Shown piece by piece: positions 41,963 through 50,698 of a stretch of 64,000 bases of DNA. The DNA lies in contig CAZPOR010000005.1 in the NCBI GenBank assembly GCA_964588325.1, forward strand, positions 148,093 to 212,092, given 5' to 3'. This stretch comes from Thiovibrio sp964588325 (lineage in GTDB: Bacteria > Desulfobacterota > Desulfobulbia > Desulfobulbales > Desulfurivibrionaceae). The notes under the pieces were generated by a model that had not been told where the DNA came from, searched no databases, and worked only from the letters and a program-made list of their open reading frames with translations. Within the stretch, counting starts at the first letter, position 1; the number at the start of each line of letters is the position of its first letter. Both the position numbers and the translations under genes were made by a program.

Positions 41963-42664
41963 TCACAATTCCAGTTTCTTCAAATAGAGCGGCTCCGGTT
42001 TTTCCATCCGGACCGAGGCGGTGTCCGCCAGCAACTCCTCGGCCAATTGATTTCTCGGGATAATCGCCGTTGCCGAGGAGAGGAGCTTGGCGCTCCGGTT
42101 GTCGATGATCCTGGCGTTGATGACGATGCTGTCCTTGCTCGGGGTGTAGGTGCCGGTGAGCATGGCCCCGGCGGTCGCACTCTGGCTGATCTCGGCGGGA
42201 TTGCGGGAAAGACCGAACTCGCCGCGTTTTTCCTGCAGCATGATCGCCTGGCTTTTCCGGATCTCCACCACCTCGTAGTGTCGCTGTTGCATTTCGCTCA
42301 TCAACTGCTCCGCCACATACCGCCCAAGAGACGAAGTGCGGTTCAGTTTTTTAAGCTCGACAAAGGTGCAGACCAGTACGCCCTGATCCAAAACGCCGTT
42401 TTCCGGATCGCCATTGGCCAGATGGCGGAACAACTCGTTGGCCAACCCCTGTATCTCCGTGCGCAGCGCGGCGGCCTCGCTCACCGTGAACACCGGGGTC
42501 ACGGGCGGAGCAACGGCCTCTGCCTTGGGCGCGTCGGACTTTTCCTGGCTGAAGGGCCAGAAGGCTGTGGCCTGGACCGGAAAAACCAGCAGGGCCAGGA
42601 GTGTCATTGCCGGAAGAAGCGAAGGGATAGGCCAGCGAGGGCATGATTTCCTTGGGAATTGCAT
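41963..42664 (-). CDS. FlgO-family outer membrane protein
   Basis: This 233-residue protein has a signal peptide (LPAMTLLALLVFPVQATA) and a clear FlgO domain: VLVCTFVELKKLNRTSSLGR, YVAEQLMSEMQQRHYEVVEI, AMLTGTYTPSKDSIVINARI. It is the first gene of the minus-strand operon. AAGGAG lies about 10 nt before the ATG. FlgO-family members in other bacteria affect motility or outer-membrane rings, but paralogues outside flagellar loci are common and uncharacterised. Confidence 0.82.
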   Translation of the reverse strand: MQFPRKSCPRWPIPSLLPAMTLLALLVFPVQATAFWPFSQEKSDAPKAEAVAPPVTPVFTVSEAAALRTEIQGLANELFRHLANGDPENGVLDQGVLVCTFVELKKLNRTSSLGRYVAEQLMSEMQQRHYEVVEIRKSQAIMLQEKRGEFGLSRNPAEISQSATAGAMLTGTYTPSKDSIVINARIIDNRSAKLLSSATAIIPRNQLAEELLADTASVRMEKPEPLYLKKLEL

Positions 42665-42974
42665 CTGTCGCCGTTCTCCTTTATTATGTGACGCCGGTAA
42701 GCCGCCTCTGCGCCGTGCGAGGGCTTTGGCGGCAAAGAGTTCCCCGTTTGTCCTTAATCATCGGTTGACTGGCGCATTGTCTTTAACAAAAAATGCTATG
42801 CAAATTGAGCGGATAGCCGTCTTGCGGATGCCAGAAGCCCCCCGCCCGAGGCAGTGCAACGCTCCGGCAACAACATGTGGTATGAGTGTCGCTAATGACT
42901 GCTATATCTTGCGAAAAACAACAGTGTTCTCCGGCGTGTATTTTTTTCCGTCTTTTGCGTAAGGGGCCGAACCC
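42665..42974. other. Divergent intergenic region
   Basis: 310 bp between the FlgO operon (minus) and a hypothetical gene (plus). It must hold both promoters. I see no repeats, RNA gene or clear sigma28/sigma54 signature by eye. Confidence 0.5.
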
Positions 42975-43478
42975 ATGACTGAAACCGACAGTTGGCTGGC
43001 GGAAGAGCTGCTCATTGTCCGCCACTCCGGAGAGATTCCGGAAATCGCCTTCCACTCCTCCCTCTACTATCTTTGCGAAGACCCGGAAGGGCCGCGACTT
43101 ACCCTGACGGAAGCGGATCTGGACCTCCTGCGCCGGCAGGTGGTGGCCCGCTACCGGGAGATCATGCTGCGGGATCTCGACCCCAAAAACCGCGACGCCC
43201 GCATCTACCGGGGGGTGAAACGGTGCATCTTCAACTGGGAGCGGCTGGGGAAATTCTGCACCCGGCAGGCCATGGGGGTTGATGACGCATTGCGGAGGGA
43301 GATTGCCGGGGCCTTGCGCGGCTTCCTGCAACAGGAGGCGGATGAGGTCCGGGCCGGGCTGCGGCACACCTGCCTCAACTGCACCAGGGAGGAGCTGGCC
43401 GGATTTGCCCGAGAGATAGGGGTGAGTCCGGAAGAGCTGCCGGAAGATATTGAGATGCTGTGCTGTTCGCAGAGCTAG
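42975..43478 (+). CDS. Hypothetical cysteine-containing protein
   Basis: This 167-residue soluble protein is charged and mostly helical. Its only notable features are two C-terminal cysteine pairs (HTCLNCTREEL and EMLCCSQS), which might bind metal or an Fe-S cluster. I do not recognise a family. The ATG follows the weak site AAGGGG. A REP pair comes right after it. The gene stands alone between divergent and convergent neighbours. Confidence 0.65.
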   Translation: MTETDSWLAEELLIVRHSGEIPEIAFHSSLYYLCEDPEGPRLTLTEADLDLLRRQVVARYREIMLRDLDPKNRDARIYRGVKRCIFNWERLGKFCTRQAMGVDDALRREIAGALRGFLQQEADEVRAGLRHTCLNCTREELAGFAREIGVSPEELPEDIEMLCCSQS

Positions 43479-43505
43479 AAGAAATCGAATTTACCTCAAA
43501 CAGGT

Positions 43506-43581
43506 GCTTCGACAGGCTCAGCACGAACGGAACAAAACATACGTTAAGACAATCTCCGCTCGCCCTGAGCCTGTCGAAGGG
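43506..43581. repeat. Inverted pair of CTTCGACAGGCTCAG palindromes
   Basis: gcttcgacaggctcagcacg (from 43506) and gccctgagcctgtcgaaggg (to 43581) form a head-to-head pair. The same pair is at 56661-56743. This REP-like family is widespread in bacteria. It lies between convergent genes. Confidence 0.8.
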
Positions 43582-43592
43582 CCGTTGTTACA

Positions 43593-44861
43593 CTAGCAGG
43601 TGCGGATTTTGTCAAGCAACGAGGTGGTGGAGCAGTTTTCCACCAACGGAATGGAAAGCACCCGGCCGCCCGCAGCCAACACCTCCGGCGCGCCAACAAT
43701 CTTGTTCACCGGCCAGTCGCCGCCCTTGACCAGCACCTCCGGCATCAGGGTGGCGATGAGCCTCTGCGGCGTTTCCTCGCCGAAGATCACCACATGGTCC
43801 ACGCAGCCCAAGGCGGCGAGAACCCTGGCCCGGCTCTGTTCTCGGTTCACCGGCCTGTCATCCCCCTTGCCCAAGGCCCGCACCGAGGCGTCGCTGTTGA
43901 GCCCAACGATCAGGCAATCGCCTTCCCTGCGGGCCTGCTCCAGGTAGGTGACATGCCCCTGGTGCAGGATATCGAAACAGCCGTTGGTGAACACCACCGT
44001 GCGACCCACCGCCCGGTAGCGGGCTCGCAGCGCGGCCAGCTCCCCGAGCTCGACAATCTTGTCCTCATCGGCGAAGCGGTACGGAGCAGGCCCCACGGTG
44101 TTGAAGCGCTGCCGCAGCTCCTGCATCGCAGCCGGATCGATTTCGACCCACGCCTCGCCCGGTTCCGATCCAGCCTCGGCCAAGACCGTCCCGTCCGGCC
44201 CGATGACCAGGGAGTGCCCGCCGAACTCGGTTTTTCCCGTAACGCCGCAACGATTGCAGGCCACCACAAACATCTGGTTCTCGATGGCCCGCGCCACGGC
44301 CAGGGCGCGCCATTGCTCCCGCCGGGCCTCGGGCCACTGCGCGCTTACCACCAGCAGACCAGCACCCTTTCCAGCTTGGGCCTTGGCCAACTCCGGAAAG
44401 CGAAGATCGTAGCAGACCAGCCCCCCAACCAGACCAAGCCCGGTTGCCATGGGCTGGGGATTGTCCCCAGGGGTGAAGTACCGATCCTCGTCCATGGGCG
44501 CGAACAACTGCTGCTTGCGGATCGACCCGCACACCCCGTTGGGACCTACGATGTACAGGGTATTATAGATGGCGGCCCCCACCTCGGTGAGCACCTCCTC
44601 GGGCAGGGAACCGGCCAGATGAATACCGTACTGGACGGCCAGCCGCTGCATCTCGTCCAGCACCTCCACGGTCTGCAAGGCAAAATGCTGGAGCCGCTCG
44701 TAGGCAAAGCCGCAGCTCCACAGCTCGGGCAACACGATGATTCCGGGACCGATGGGGGCGAGACGGGCCAGGCCAGCCCGCACCGCAGCGAGATTCGCCG
44801 CAGGATCGGCCAAGCGCACGTCAAACTGCAATAACCCGGCATGATACATAATATTTTCCAT
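43593..44861 (-). CDS. Fusion: nitrilase-type amidohydrolase + RfaE2-type nucleotidyltransferase
   Basis: 422 residues in one uninterrupted frame. Residues 1-265 are a carbon-nitrogen hydrolase with the catalytic triad E46 (VLPELW), K116 (IRKQQLF) and C150 (GLVCYDLRFPE), close to omega-amidases. Residues 285-422 are a complete RfaE2/HldE C-terminal adenylyltransferase (TNGCFDILHQGHVTYLEQA with HxGH at 300-303; KGGDWPVNKIVGAPEVLAAG; ENCSTTSLLDKI), which makes ADP-heptose for lipopolysaccharide core. The two activities have no obvious common pathway. A rare fusion, or a sequencing join, is possible, but both halves are intact. ATG 44861; the frame includes a second ATG at residue 5. Confidence 0.9.
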   Translation of the reverse strand: MENIMYHAGLLQFDVRLADPAANLAAVRAGLARLAPIGPGIIVLPELWSCGFAYERLQHFALQTVEVLDEMQRLAVQYGIHLAGSLPEEVLTEVGAAIYNTLYIVGPNGVCGSIRKQQLFAPMDEDRYFTPGDNPQPMATGLGLVGGLVCYDLRFPELAKAQAGKGAGLLVVSAQWPEARREQWRALAVARAIENQMFVVACNRCGVTGKTEFGGHSLVIGPDGTVLAEAGSEPGEAWVEIDPAAMQELRQRFNTVGPAPYRFADEDKIVELGELAALRARYRAVGRTVVFTNGCFDILHQGHVTYLEQARREGDCLIVGLNSDASVRALGKGDDRPVNREQSRARVLAALGCVDHVVIFGEETPQRLIATLMPEVLVKGGDWPVNKIVGAPEVLAAGGRVLSIPLVENCSTTSLLDKIRTC

Positions 44862-45094
44862 GGAGCTAGAATGACCCGCTCCGTGTTTTTTGTCAATACA
44901 CGGTTGGGAAGCCGGGGTGCTGTTTCATTCCCGTTTCTTTCCTTGCCCCAGACCGAAAAATTCCCTCCCGTCAAGGGAGGGGAAGAAAAAACCGCAGGCC
45001 GGATCGTGACAAAAAATCTTGCCCATTCCGCACAACCATGGGCTATAAGAGAGAAACGAACACCACCCTCTGCAATTCAGCCCAAGGCCGCCCA
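44862..45094. other. Divergent intergenic region
   Basis: About 230 bp without repeats or RNA genes. It should contain the promoters of the fusion gene and the DUF1456 gene. An in-frame upstream start at 45038 for the latter is less likely than ATG 45095. Confidence 0.5.
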
Positions 45095-45562
45095 ATGACC
45101 AACAACGATATCCTGCGCAGTCTCCGCTATGCCTTTGCCTGGAACGAGACGAAAATGCTCGCCATCTTCGCCCTGGCCGGGCACCGGGTAACCGCAGAGC
45201 AGATCAGCGGTTGGTTGAAAAAAGAGGATGAGCCGGGGTATCAACCATGCAACGACACCCAGTTGGCCATTTTCCTCAACGGCGTGATCACCGAGAAACG
45301 CGGCAAAAAAGAAGGTCCGCAACCCGTGCCGGAACAGCGCTTGACCAACAACCTCATCCTGCGGAAACTGAAAATCGCCTTGAACCTGAAAGACGAAGGC
45401 ATGCTGGAGATTCTGGCCCTGGCCGGGGTGCGCCTGAGCAAACACGAACTCAGCGCCTTTTTCCGCAGAACGGACCACCCGCACTACCGCGAGTGCCAGG
45501 ATCAGGTGTTGCGTGGTTTTCTCAAGGGGGTGGGGCTTAAATACCGCGCCCCACTCGGTTAA
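45095..45562 (+). CDS. DUF1456 family protein (YehS-like)
   Basis: 155 residues in two similar DUF1456 repeats: MTNNDILRSLRYAFAWNETK ... GWLKKEDEPGYQPCND, and LTNNLILRKLKIALNLKDEG ... FFRRTDHPHYRECQD. The family is widespread and uncharacterised. I chose ATG 45095 because the repeat starts there; the frame reaches 45038 with no conserved residues. Monocistronic in appearance. Confidence 0.9.
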   Translation: MTNNDILRSLRYAFAWNETKMLAIFALAGHRVTAEQISGWLKKEDEPGYQPCNDTQLAIFLNGVITEKRGKKEGPQPVPEQRLTNNLILRKLKIALNLKDEGMLEILALAGVRLSKHELSAFFRRTDHPHYRECQDQVLRGFLKGVGLKYRAPLG

Positions 45563-45683
45563 CACCGACGACTGTTTTTTTGTCCACGGAAGAATATTTA
45601 AGCCATCGCCATGCTTTTTCAGGTACACTTTTTGTAGGTAGTCAGCAGGATAAAACACCATAGAGTATGCAGGGAGAACAGCC

Positions 45684-46208
45684 ATGGACTTCGACGGCCT
45701 CAGCCACCTGATGAATGCCAGTGAAAAGCTGGAGATGGGGATTGCGGAACTGTACTCCCTTTTCGGGAAAGCACTGCCCGAGGACAGAACTTTTTGGGAA
45801 CAGCTCAGCTTTGAAGAAAAGAATCACGCGGACCTGATTGCCTCGATCCATGAGACTTTTATCCCCCTCGGCGAGGAGTTCCCCACCTCCATCCTGGCCT
45901 GGACCAGGACCGAGGTCGACAGGGCAAACCAGATTGTCACCGGCTACCTTGCCGCCTTTGCCGAGGCCGCGCCGGACCGCGAGAAAATCTTTAATGCCGC
46001 TCTTGATTTGGAACTTGCCGCAGGCGAGATCCATTTTCAGTGTTTTATGAAAAAAAAACCTGAAAACATACTGGAGGAGATGTTCCAGCAGCTCAACCAG
46101 GGGGACAAGGACCATAGCCAGCGAATCCACGCCTATATGCAACAGCATGGCATTGCCATAACCAAAAGAATGCTCTTTCCCCACGAGCCCGAGGAGTGGT
46201 TGGACTAA
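45684..46208 (+). CDS. Ferritin-like / rubrerythrin-type helical protein
   Basis: This 174-residue helical protein has the ferritin-like ligand pattern E22 (AELYSLF), E45/H48 (FEEKNHADLI), then LDLELAAGEIHFQC and GDKDHSQRIHAYM in the second helix pair. It probably binds a di-iron site, perhaps in oxidative stress defence. There is no rubredoxin domain. A good site (GGGAG) precedes ATG 45684. The exact family is uncertain. Confidence 0.7.
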   Translation: MDFDGLSHLMNASEKLEMGIAELYSLFGKALPEDRTFWEQLSFEEKNHADLIASIHETFIPLGEEFPTSILAWTRTEVDRANQIVTGYLAAFAEAAPDREKIFNAALDLELAAGEIHFQCFMKKKPENILEEMFQQLNQGDKDHSQRIHAYMQQHGIAITKRMLFPHEPEEWLD

Positions 46209-46427
46209 CAAGCCCCTCGTTTGCAACCTCGCTTAAGAGAAATTGGCCCAATTCCCCACCCATGCCTGAGCAGACAGGCACCCACTCCGTATTTTTTCAG
46301 CATTGACAATCTGTTAGGTGCGTGGAATTGTGTCTCGACAGTGTTTCTGGATGGCCGTATTTTTCGGTTTAGCGGGAAATAGATTGTTGCCCCGACAATA
46401 TATCCATATGGAAAAGGGAATGGCTTT
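46209..46427. other. Intergenic region upstream of the endonuclease gene
   Basis: 219 bp that mark the change to AT-richer DNA. No gene. A weak promoter may lie in ttgttgccccgacaatatat (46383-46402), close to the ATG at 46428, which is preceded by AAGGGA. No attachment-site duplication was seen. Confidence 0.5.
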
Positions 46428-47480
46428 ATGACGACAGTATATTTTCAAGATCCTGATGATAATTCAGGCACATATTTGCTGGAGTCTCTTCTTAATGCAT
46501 GTGAATTATCCGATTACGGCGGCGGGGCTTATGCCTTTGCAAGCGCGAGCGGCTTAAGTCTCTTGCTTGATGATGATGAATTTATCAAATTCGTAAACAG
46601 AGGATCATTTGAGTTAATTATTGGCGTTGATGCAATTACAGATATTCGTGCAATTGAGAAGGTGAAGGAGCGCATAAGCGCTATCCCAACTCTAACCGCC
46701 AAGGTTTTTTTAACTCCGAGCGGCGGACCAATTTTTCACCCAAAGATCAGTTGGTTTCGACGCGGCAACGCTGGCATAGTCATTACTGGATCCGGCAATC
46801 TTACGGACGGCGGGCTACGCGGCAACTGGGAAGCTTTCGTGGTTGACACGCTAGACCATGCGCAACTTACCTCTATTCAGAACGCATGGGATTCGTTCAA
46901 AGCATCCGCCCCGCATCGGCTAGTTGACCTTGATCATCCTGAAGTTCAAAGACGGGCTGCAATTAATGCGAAACGCCCTGCAAACCTTGGGGGGAAGAAG
47001 AAGCCAGGGATTACGGTCGCAACCCAACAAGTTCTTATTGCAGAAATTCCAGATAACAATAAACGATTCACACAAGCTAATTTCCACAAAAAAACTTTTA
47101 TAGGCTATTTCGGAGCACAACCGGGGGCACAACACCGCGTAGTTTTTTACAGCATCAATACAGGTGGCGTGCCCCAGGCACGGGAAGTCAGACCAAGCGT
47201 CACCTCCAAAAGCAAAAATTTTAGATTTGAATTAAGCGCCTTATTCGGGCATACATATCCCACAAGCGGGAGACCAATTGGCGTGTATGTCAAGATTTCT
47301 ACTCGTACTTTTATATACTGCGTATTATTTCCCAATGACACCGACTACGCTGTTGTTGCCAAATATTTACAGCAGCATGCTATCAAGAAAGCCAAACAGG
47401 TACTTGAAGTTTTTTGCACTGTGCAAGACCTCAAAACTGTATGGCCAGCATCACCGTTGTGGTCGGCCACTATTCCATAG
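46428..47480 (+). CDS. PLD-fold restriction endonuclease, BfiI-like
   Basis: 350 residues. A single phospholipase D active site is present: H104 and K106 (FHPKISWF), N124 (TGSGNLTDGGL) and E135 (RGNWEAF). BfiI is a metal-independent type IIS enzyme with one PLD half-site per subunit; it dimerises to form the active site. The same size and the HxK...SGN...E layout near residues 104-135 fit that group. The C-terminal half (residues 190-350) may be the specificity domain. Two methyltransferase genes and a small HTH gene lie convergently downstream. It could instead be another PLD nuclease, but the neighbours favour restriction. Confidence 0.8.
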   Translation: MTTVYFQDPDDNSGTYLLESLLNACELSDYGGGAYAFASASGLSLLLDDDEFIKFVNRGSFELIIGVDAITDIRAIEKVKERISAIPTLTAKVFLTPSGGPIFHPKISWFRRGNAGIVITGSGNLTDGGLRGNWEAFVVDTLDHAQLTSIQNAWDSFKASAPHRLVDLDHPEVQRRAAINAKRPANLGGKKKPGITVATQQVLIAEIPDNNKRFTQANFHKKTFIGYFGAQPGAQHRVVFYSINTGGVPQAREVRPSVTSKSKNFRFELSALFGHTYPTSGRPIGVYVKISTRTFIYCVLFPNDTDYAVVAKYLQQHAIKKAKQVLEVFCTVQDLKTVWPASPLWSATIP

Positions 47481-47560
47481 AAAAATTACTCTTTGGGAAA
47501 AAGAGAAGATGTCTGTATCGTTGGGCAATATCCTGTTTACATCATAATGTAGGGCCGCTA

Positions 47561-48952
47561 TCAGCGAAAACACTTTAGAAGTATCTCGGCATGATCACGC
47601 GTTTTCAGCTTCAACCCACTGCGGTTAAGTAGGTTGTGCGTTACCCCTTCCACTGCACAGACTTCGACTCGATCATAGTGAGCGCACGCAAGCTCGACAA
47701 TCTGATTCATAGATACCACTCTGGGATGAGTGCCATCGCCCGTTTCGTGCGGTGAATATGAGAGCACTAGGGGGAGATCATGTTCACGCGCCGACCTAAA
47801 AAGTGCTTCAAAGGCAGCAGGCGCCGTTGATCGGATGCAGAACTCCGATTGATAGCGATCTTCTCGATATGCCCCCCGGCTAGGCATGAGCTTACCATCT
47901 TTCATTACCTGCGAGATTGCAGGATTGTCTCGCAGACACATGGTCTCAAGCACATGATAGAAGCGGCTGTAATGATCTCTCGTGTATGGCGGATCGGCAT
48001 ATATCACCGAGAAGGATGCTGGGTTCTGCGCTATAGCATCGAGATAATCTTGGCGAATGGCTTGTGGTCTACCAATTGCCCTCGGTAATGCAGCATACCG
48101 GCCTAGCCAAGTCTGGTACAACTCCATTGCGTCCAGTGAACGATCACGCTGGACAACTTTCAGCAGACTAGGTTTCACATCACCCGATTTGTTCCTAGGT
48201 TGAATGGGTTGAGCAAACTGTTTGCCAACAGTATTCACAAGCTGGCTCGCTGTGCTGAGTGCAGCAGCCTTTAACGTGTCTCGACTTTGCTCGCCGGAAG
48301 CTTCCGCAACAGATAAAACAGCATCAAGCATAGCCGCTTGTACGAATGAGAAATACAGGCCGCCAAAATAGCGTGACACGGTTGTCTCTGCCGACTGCCA
48401 CAATCCCGCTCCATGAAACCGGCAGAGAACCTCATGGGTGGCCCCACCAAGACGTGTAGAAGGAGCTACGAATTCAGGAGTGGCACGCACTGCCAGGGGA
48501 GGCGATTCAAGCAATTCGACAAGTGCATTGAAGTCACCCACGACGGCTGCGTCGATACACTCATTCTCATGTTCAATTAACGGCCGCAGGCACCAAAGCG
48601 CCTGCTTCACGGTTTCACTGCGCAAAGCGCAAGCAACAACCCCCTTTATATCTGTCTCCGACAACGCAAGCGGACTTAGTACCGCCGAGCACAGCACGCG
48701 AGAGTATTCCTGCATATCCACAGCCGTCACTTCTCGGGCCGCACCTAATGCTGCCCCAACAGATCCGGTACCAGAAAATAAATCGACCAGTCGCCCACCG
48801 GTAGGGTCTACATCATCGATTGCCGTCTTGATAGCCGCCGTGAAGCTGGTTTTGCACCCCAGGTAATAGATCGGGCGAAAAACGCTAGCCTGCCCATTGG
48901 CTTGATCTCTAGAGTTGGTAGAAGTCAAAGCCACCACCACCCTTCCAGCCAA
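47561..48952 (-). CDS. DNA adenine methyltransferase, D12 class
   Basis: 463 residues. The SAM-binding motif is LVDLFSGTGSVGAALGAARE, near residues 56-75, and the catalytic motif is IYADPPYTRDHYSRFYHVLE (DPPY), near 317. That order (FxGxG, then DPPY) fits D12 (alpha) class N6-adenine methyltransferases. Extra length suggests its own target-recognition region. It overlaps the end of the upstream methyltransferase by 44 bp, so translation is coupled. It should protect host DNA from the PLD endonuclease. Confidence 0.88.
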   Translation of the reverse strand: MAGRVVVALTSTNSRDQANGQASVFRPIYYLGCKTSFTAAIKTAIDDVDPTGGRLVDLFSGTGSVGAALGAAREVTAVDMQEYSRVLCSAVLSPLALSETDIKGVVACALRSETVKQALWCLRPLIEHENECIDAAVVGDFNALVELLESPPLAVRATPEFVAPSTRLGGATHEVLCRFHGAGLWQSAETTVSRYFGGLYFSFVQAAMLDAVLSVAEASGEQSRDTLKAAALSTASQLVNTVGKQFAQPIQPRNKSGDVKPSLLKVVQRDRSLDAMELYQTWLGRYAALPRAIGRPQAIRQDYLDAIAQNPASFSVIYADPPYTRDHYSRFYHVLETMCLRDNPAISQVMKDGKLMPSRGAYREDRYQSEFCIRSTAPAAFEALFRSAREHDLPLVLSYSPHETGDGTHPRVVSMNQIVELACAHYDRVEVCAVEGVTHNLLNRSGLKLKTRDHAEILLKCFR

Positions 48953-50111
48953 TCAATTTAGATACACCTCCAGCCTCTCCGGCAATAACCTGCTGCAAAC
49001 GCTGTGAACAATGTGTCTTGATGTGCTCTCCTATCTCAATACCCAAATAAATCCTGTTCATCTTATGGGCTACAGCCGCAGCAGTCCCCGATCCCAGATA
49101 GGGGTCAAGTAATATGTCCCCAGGGTTAGTGCTGATTTGCAGCACGTTATGAATCAGTTGCTCTGGCTTAGGAGTATCGAAGAGGGATATTTCCTTGAAT
49201 AGCGCCAGCAAATGCTTCTTGGCATCGCTCGTCGTGCCCACGTCGTTTGCACGCCATAGAGTTTCAGGTGTCAGTCCGGTCTTGCGATCCGTTAGAAACC
49301 GTTTTATTCGCGGAACGGCGTTTCCATCTTTACCAAACCAAACATTGTTCTTTGCGATTTCCTCAAGCATCTTCGGCTTTGCGTACCCCCAGCATCGTCC
49401 CTTCGGTGGAGTGTGAAGCCGTCCATTAGGTGCCATGAGGGAGTAATACTGCTGCGGGGTTGCGTGGCCCTCTTGAACGTTAGCCGAAACCGACTGCCAC
49501 GGACCACGTGGATCGAAATCAGGGTTCTTGTATCGATCCCTTACATCCTTGGTAAGAGGTAGCGAATTGCGCACCTTGGACCAAACGTCAATATTCTTAG
49601 CATAAACCAGCAAATATTCGTGGTTTCTGGAGAGAACCTTACGGTTTTCCCGTGTTGTCCGCCGTTCCCATATAATTGTGCCAACAAAATTCATTCTACC
49701 GAATACACTGTCGGCGGCGACCTTCAGATAGTGGAGTTCAGAGTCGTCAATGGATATCCAGACACTACCATCCTCACGCAGTAGAACCTTGATGTGTTTC
49801 AAGCGCTGGGTCACGGCGTGTAGCCATTCTTCATGGTTCATACTGTCATAATAATGTTGGTAGCTTTCGCCATTGTTATAAGGCGGATCCAAATACGCGC
49901 ATTTGACCGTGCTGGTATGCGTTTTTGCTAGTAACCGGAGAGCTGTCAAGTTGTCTCCATGGATCAACGCATTTCCCGTCCCCTGAACACCGGCAGACCA
50001 CCTGGCTACCCGTTGCATGGTGCTACCAAGTATGTTGGCAGCACCATGCAACACCGAACTTACATTGCCATTTGGCACACTAGAGAATTCAGAAATAGCG
50101 TCCAGATTCAT
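48909..50111 (-). CDS. Site-specific DNA methyltransferase, N6/N4 beta class
   Basis: 400 residues. The catalytic motif comes first (CAYLDPPYNNGESYQHYYDS, near residues 70-89) and the SAM motif last (ILLDPYLGSGTAAAVAHKMN, near 343-362), which is the beta-class order (PF01555). It probably methylates one strand of an asymmetric site while the D12 enzyme methylates the other, as expected for a type IIS system. It begins 27 bp after the HTH gene. Confidence 0.9.
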   Translation of the reverse strand: MNLDAISEFSSVPNGNVSSVLHGAANILGSTMQRVARWSAGVQGTGNALIHGDNLTALRLLAKTHTSTVKCAYLDPPYNNGESYQHYYDSMNHEEWLHAVTQRLKHIKVLLREDGSVWISIDDSELHYLKVAADSVFGRMNFVGTIIWERRTTRENRKVLSRNHEYLLVYAKNIDVWSKVRNSLPLTKDVRDRYKNPDFDPRGPWQSVSANVQEGHATPQQYYSLMAPNGRLHTPPKGRCWGYAKPKMLEEIAKNNVWFGKDGNAVPRIKRFLTDRKTGLTPETLWRANDVGTTSDAKKHLLALFKEISLFDTPKPEQLIHNVLQISTNPGDILLDPYLGSGTAAAVAHKMNRIYLGIEIGEHIKTHCSQRLQQVIAGEAGGVSKLIGWKGGGGFDFYQL

Positions 50112-50137
50112 ATTATTTCTCTCTTGCTGATTTAGCC

Positions 50138-50416
50138 CTAGAAGAGACCTTTTTCTTTATTGCCACCAAATTTTCCCATCCCCGCGCCACGCGGTTTCTT
50201 TGATGCAATGTTAATTTTCGACAACACTTCTCGGTACGCGATCTCGCGTTCGGCCATTTCCCCCAGCAAGGCAGCGATTACGGCCAAGTGTGATGGGACT
50301 TCGCCTTTCTTTCCGTAGTTGCTCAGTGAAATGCGATTCATCTTCACCAATTCCGCAAACTGACGAATGGTCAAACCAGCTTTCCCAATATGCCGTTGAA
50401 ATTCCTCATAGGTCAT
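50138..50416 (-). CDS. Small XRE-type HTH protein, putative R-M controller
   Basis: About 92 residues. The N-terminal two-thirds is helix-turn-helix (EFQRHIGKAGLTIRQFAELV, KMNRISLSNYGKKGEVPSHL). The C-terminus is basic and Gly-rich (KKPRGAGMGKFGGNKEKGLF). It sits first in the operon with both methyltransferases and probably controls their expression, like C proteins. Start at 50416 or 50428; neither has a ribosome-binding site, so the transcript may be leaderless. A palindrome overlaps the upstream start. Confidence 0.75.
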   Translation of the reverse strand: MTYEEFQRHIGKAGLTIRQFAELVKMNRISLSNYGKKGEVPSHLAVIAALLGEMAEREIAYREVLSKINIASKKPRGAGMGKFGGNKEKGLF

Positions 50417-50427
50417 AAAATAGATCA

Positions 50428-50443
50428 TATCATGATTATGATA
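50428..50443. promoter_or_regulatory. Palindrome at the HTH gene start
   Basis: TATCAT-gatt-ATGATA at the 5' end of the putative controller gene, in an AT-rich region that should include its promoter. It is a plausible autoregulatory operator. Confidence 0.45.
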
Positions 50444-50698
50444 ACTCTTACAATAACTACATATATTAATGTCAACAAAACACTAATTAATGTATTTCTT
50501 GCGCGCACAGAACATAAATTTATGACTATTTACTCTATGCCGACCAGGGTTCAACAGCTTCACGTCATCTCCCCGTTTTCCCGCAAATCCGCCATCATTT
50601 ACCCTCAAGTTTTCCACCCTCCCTCCCGAAAAGCACAACAGCACGGCTGTGCCTTCCGCCCGTCGTGTCACACCGCAACCAACACCGGGAGCTTTGCC
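50444..50698. other. Intergenic region at the edge of the restriction island
   Basis: 255 bp that change from AT-rich (50444-50520) to GC-rich DNA, marking the island border. No gene, repeat or att-like duplication noticed. Confidence 0.5.
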
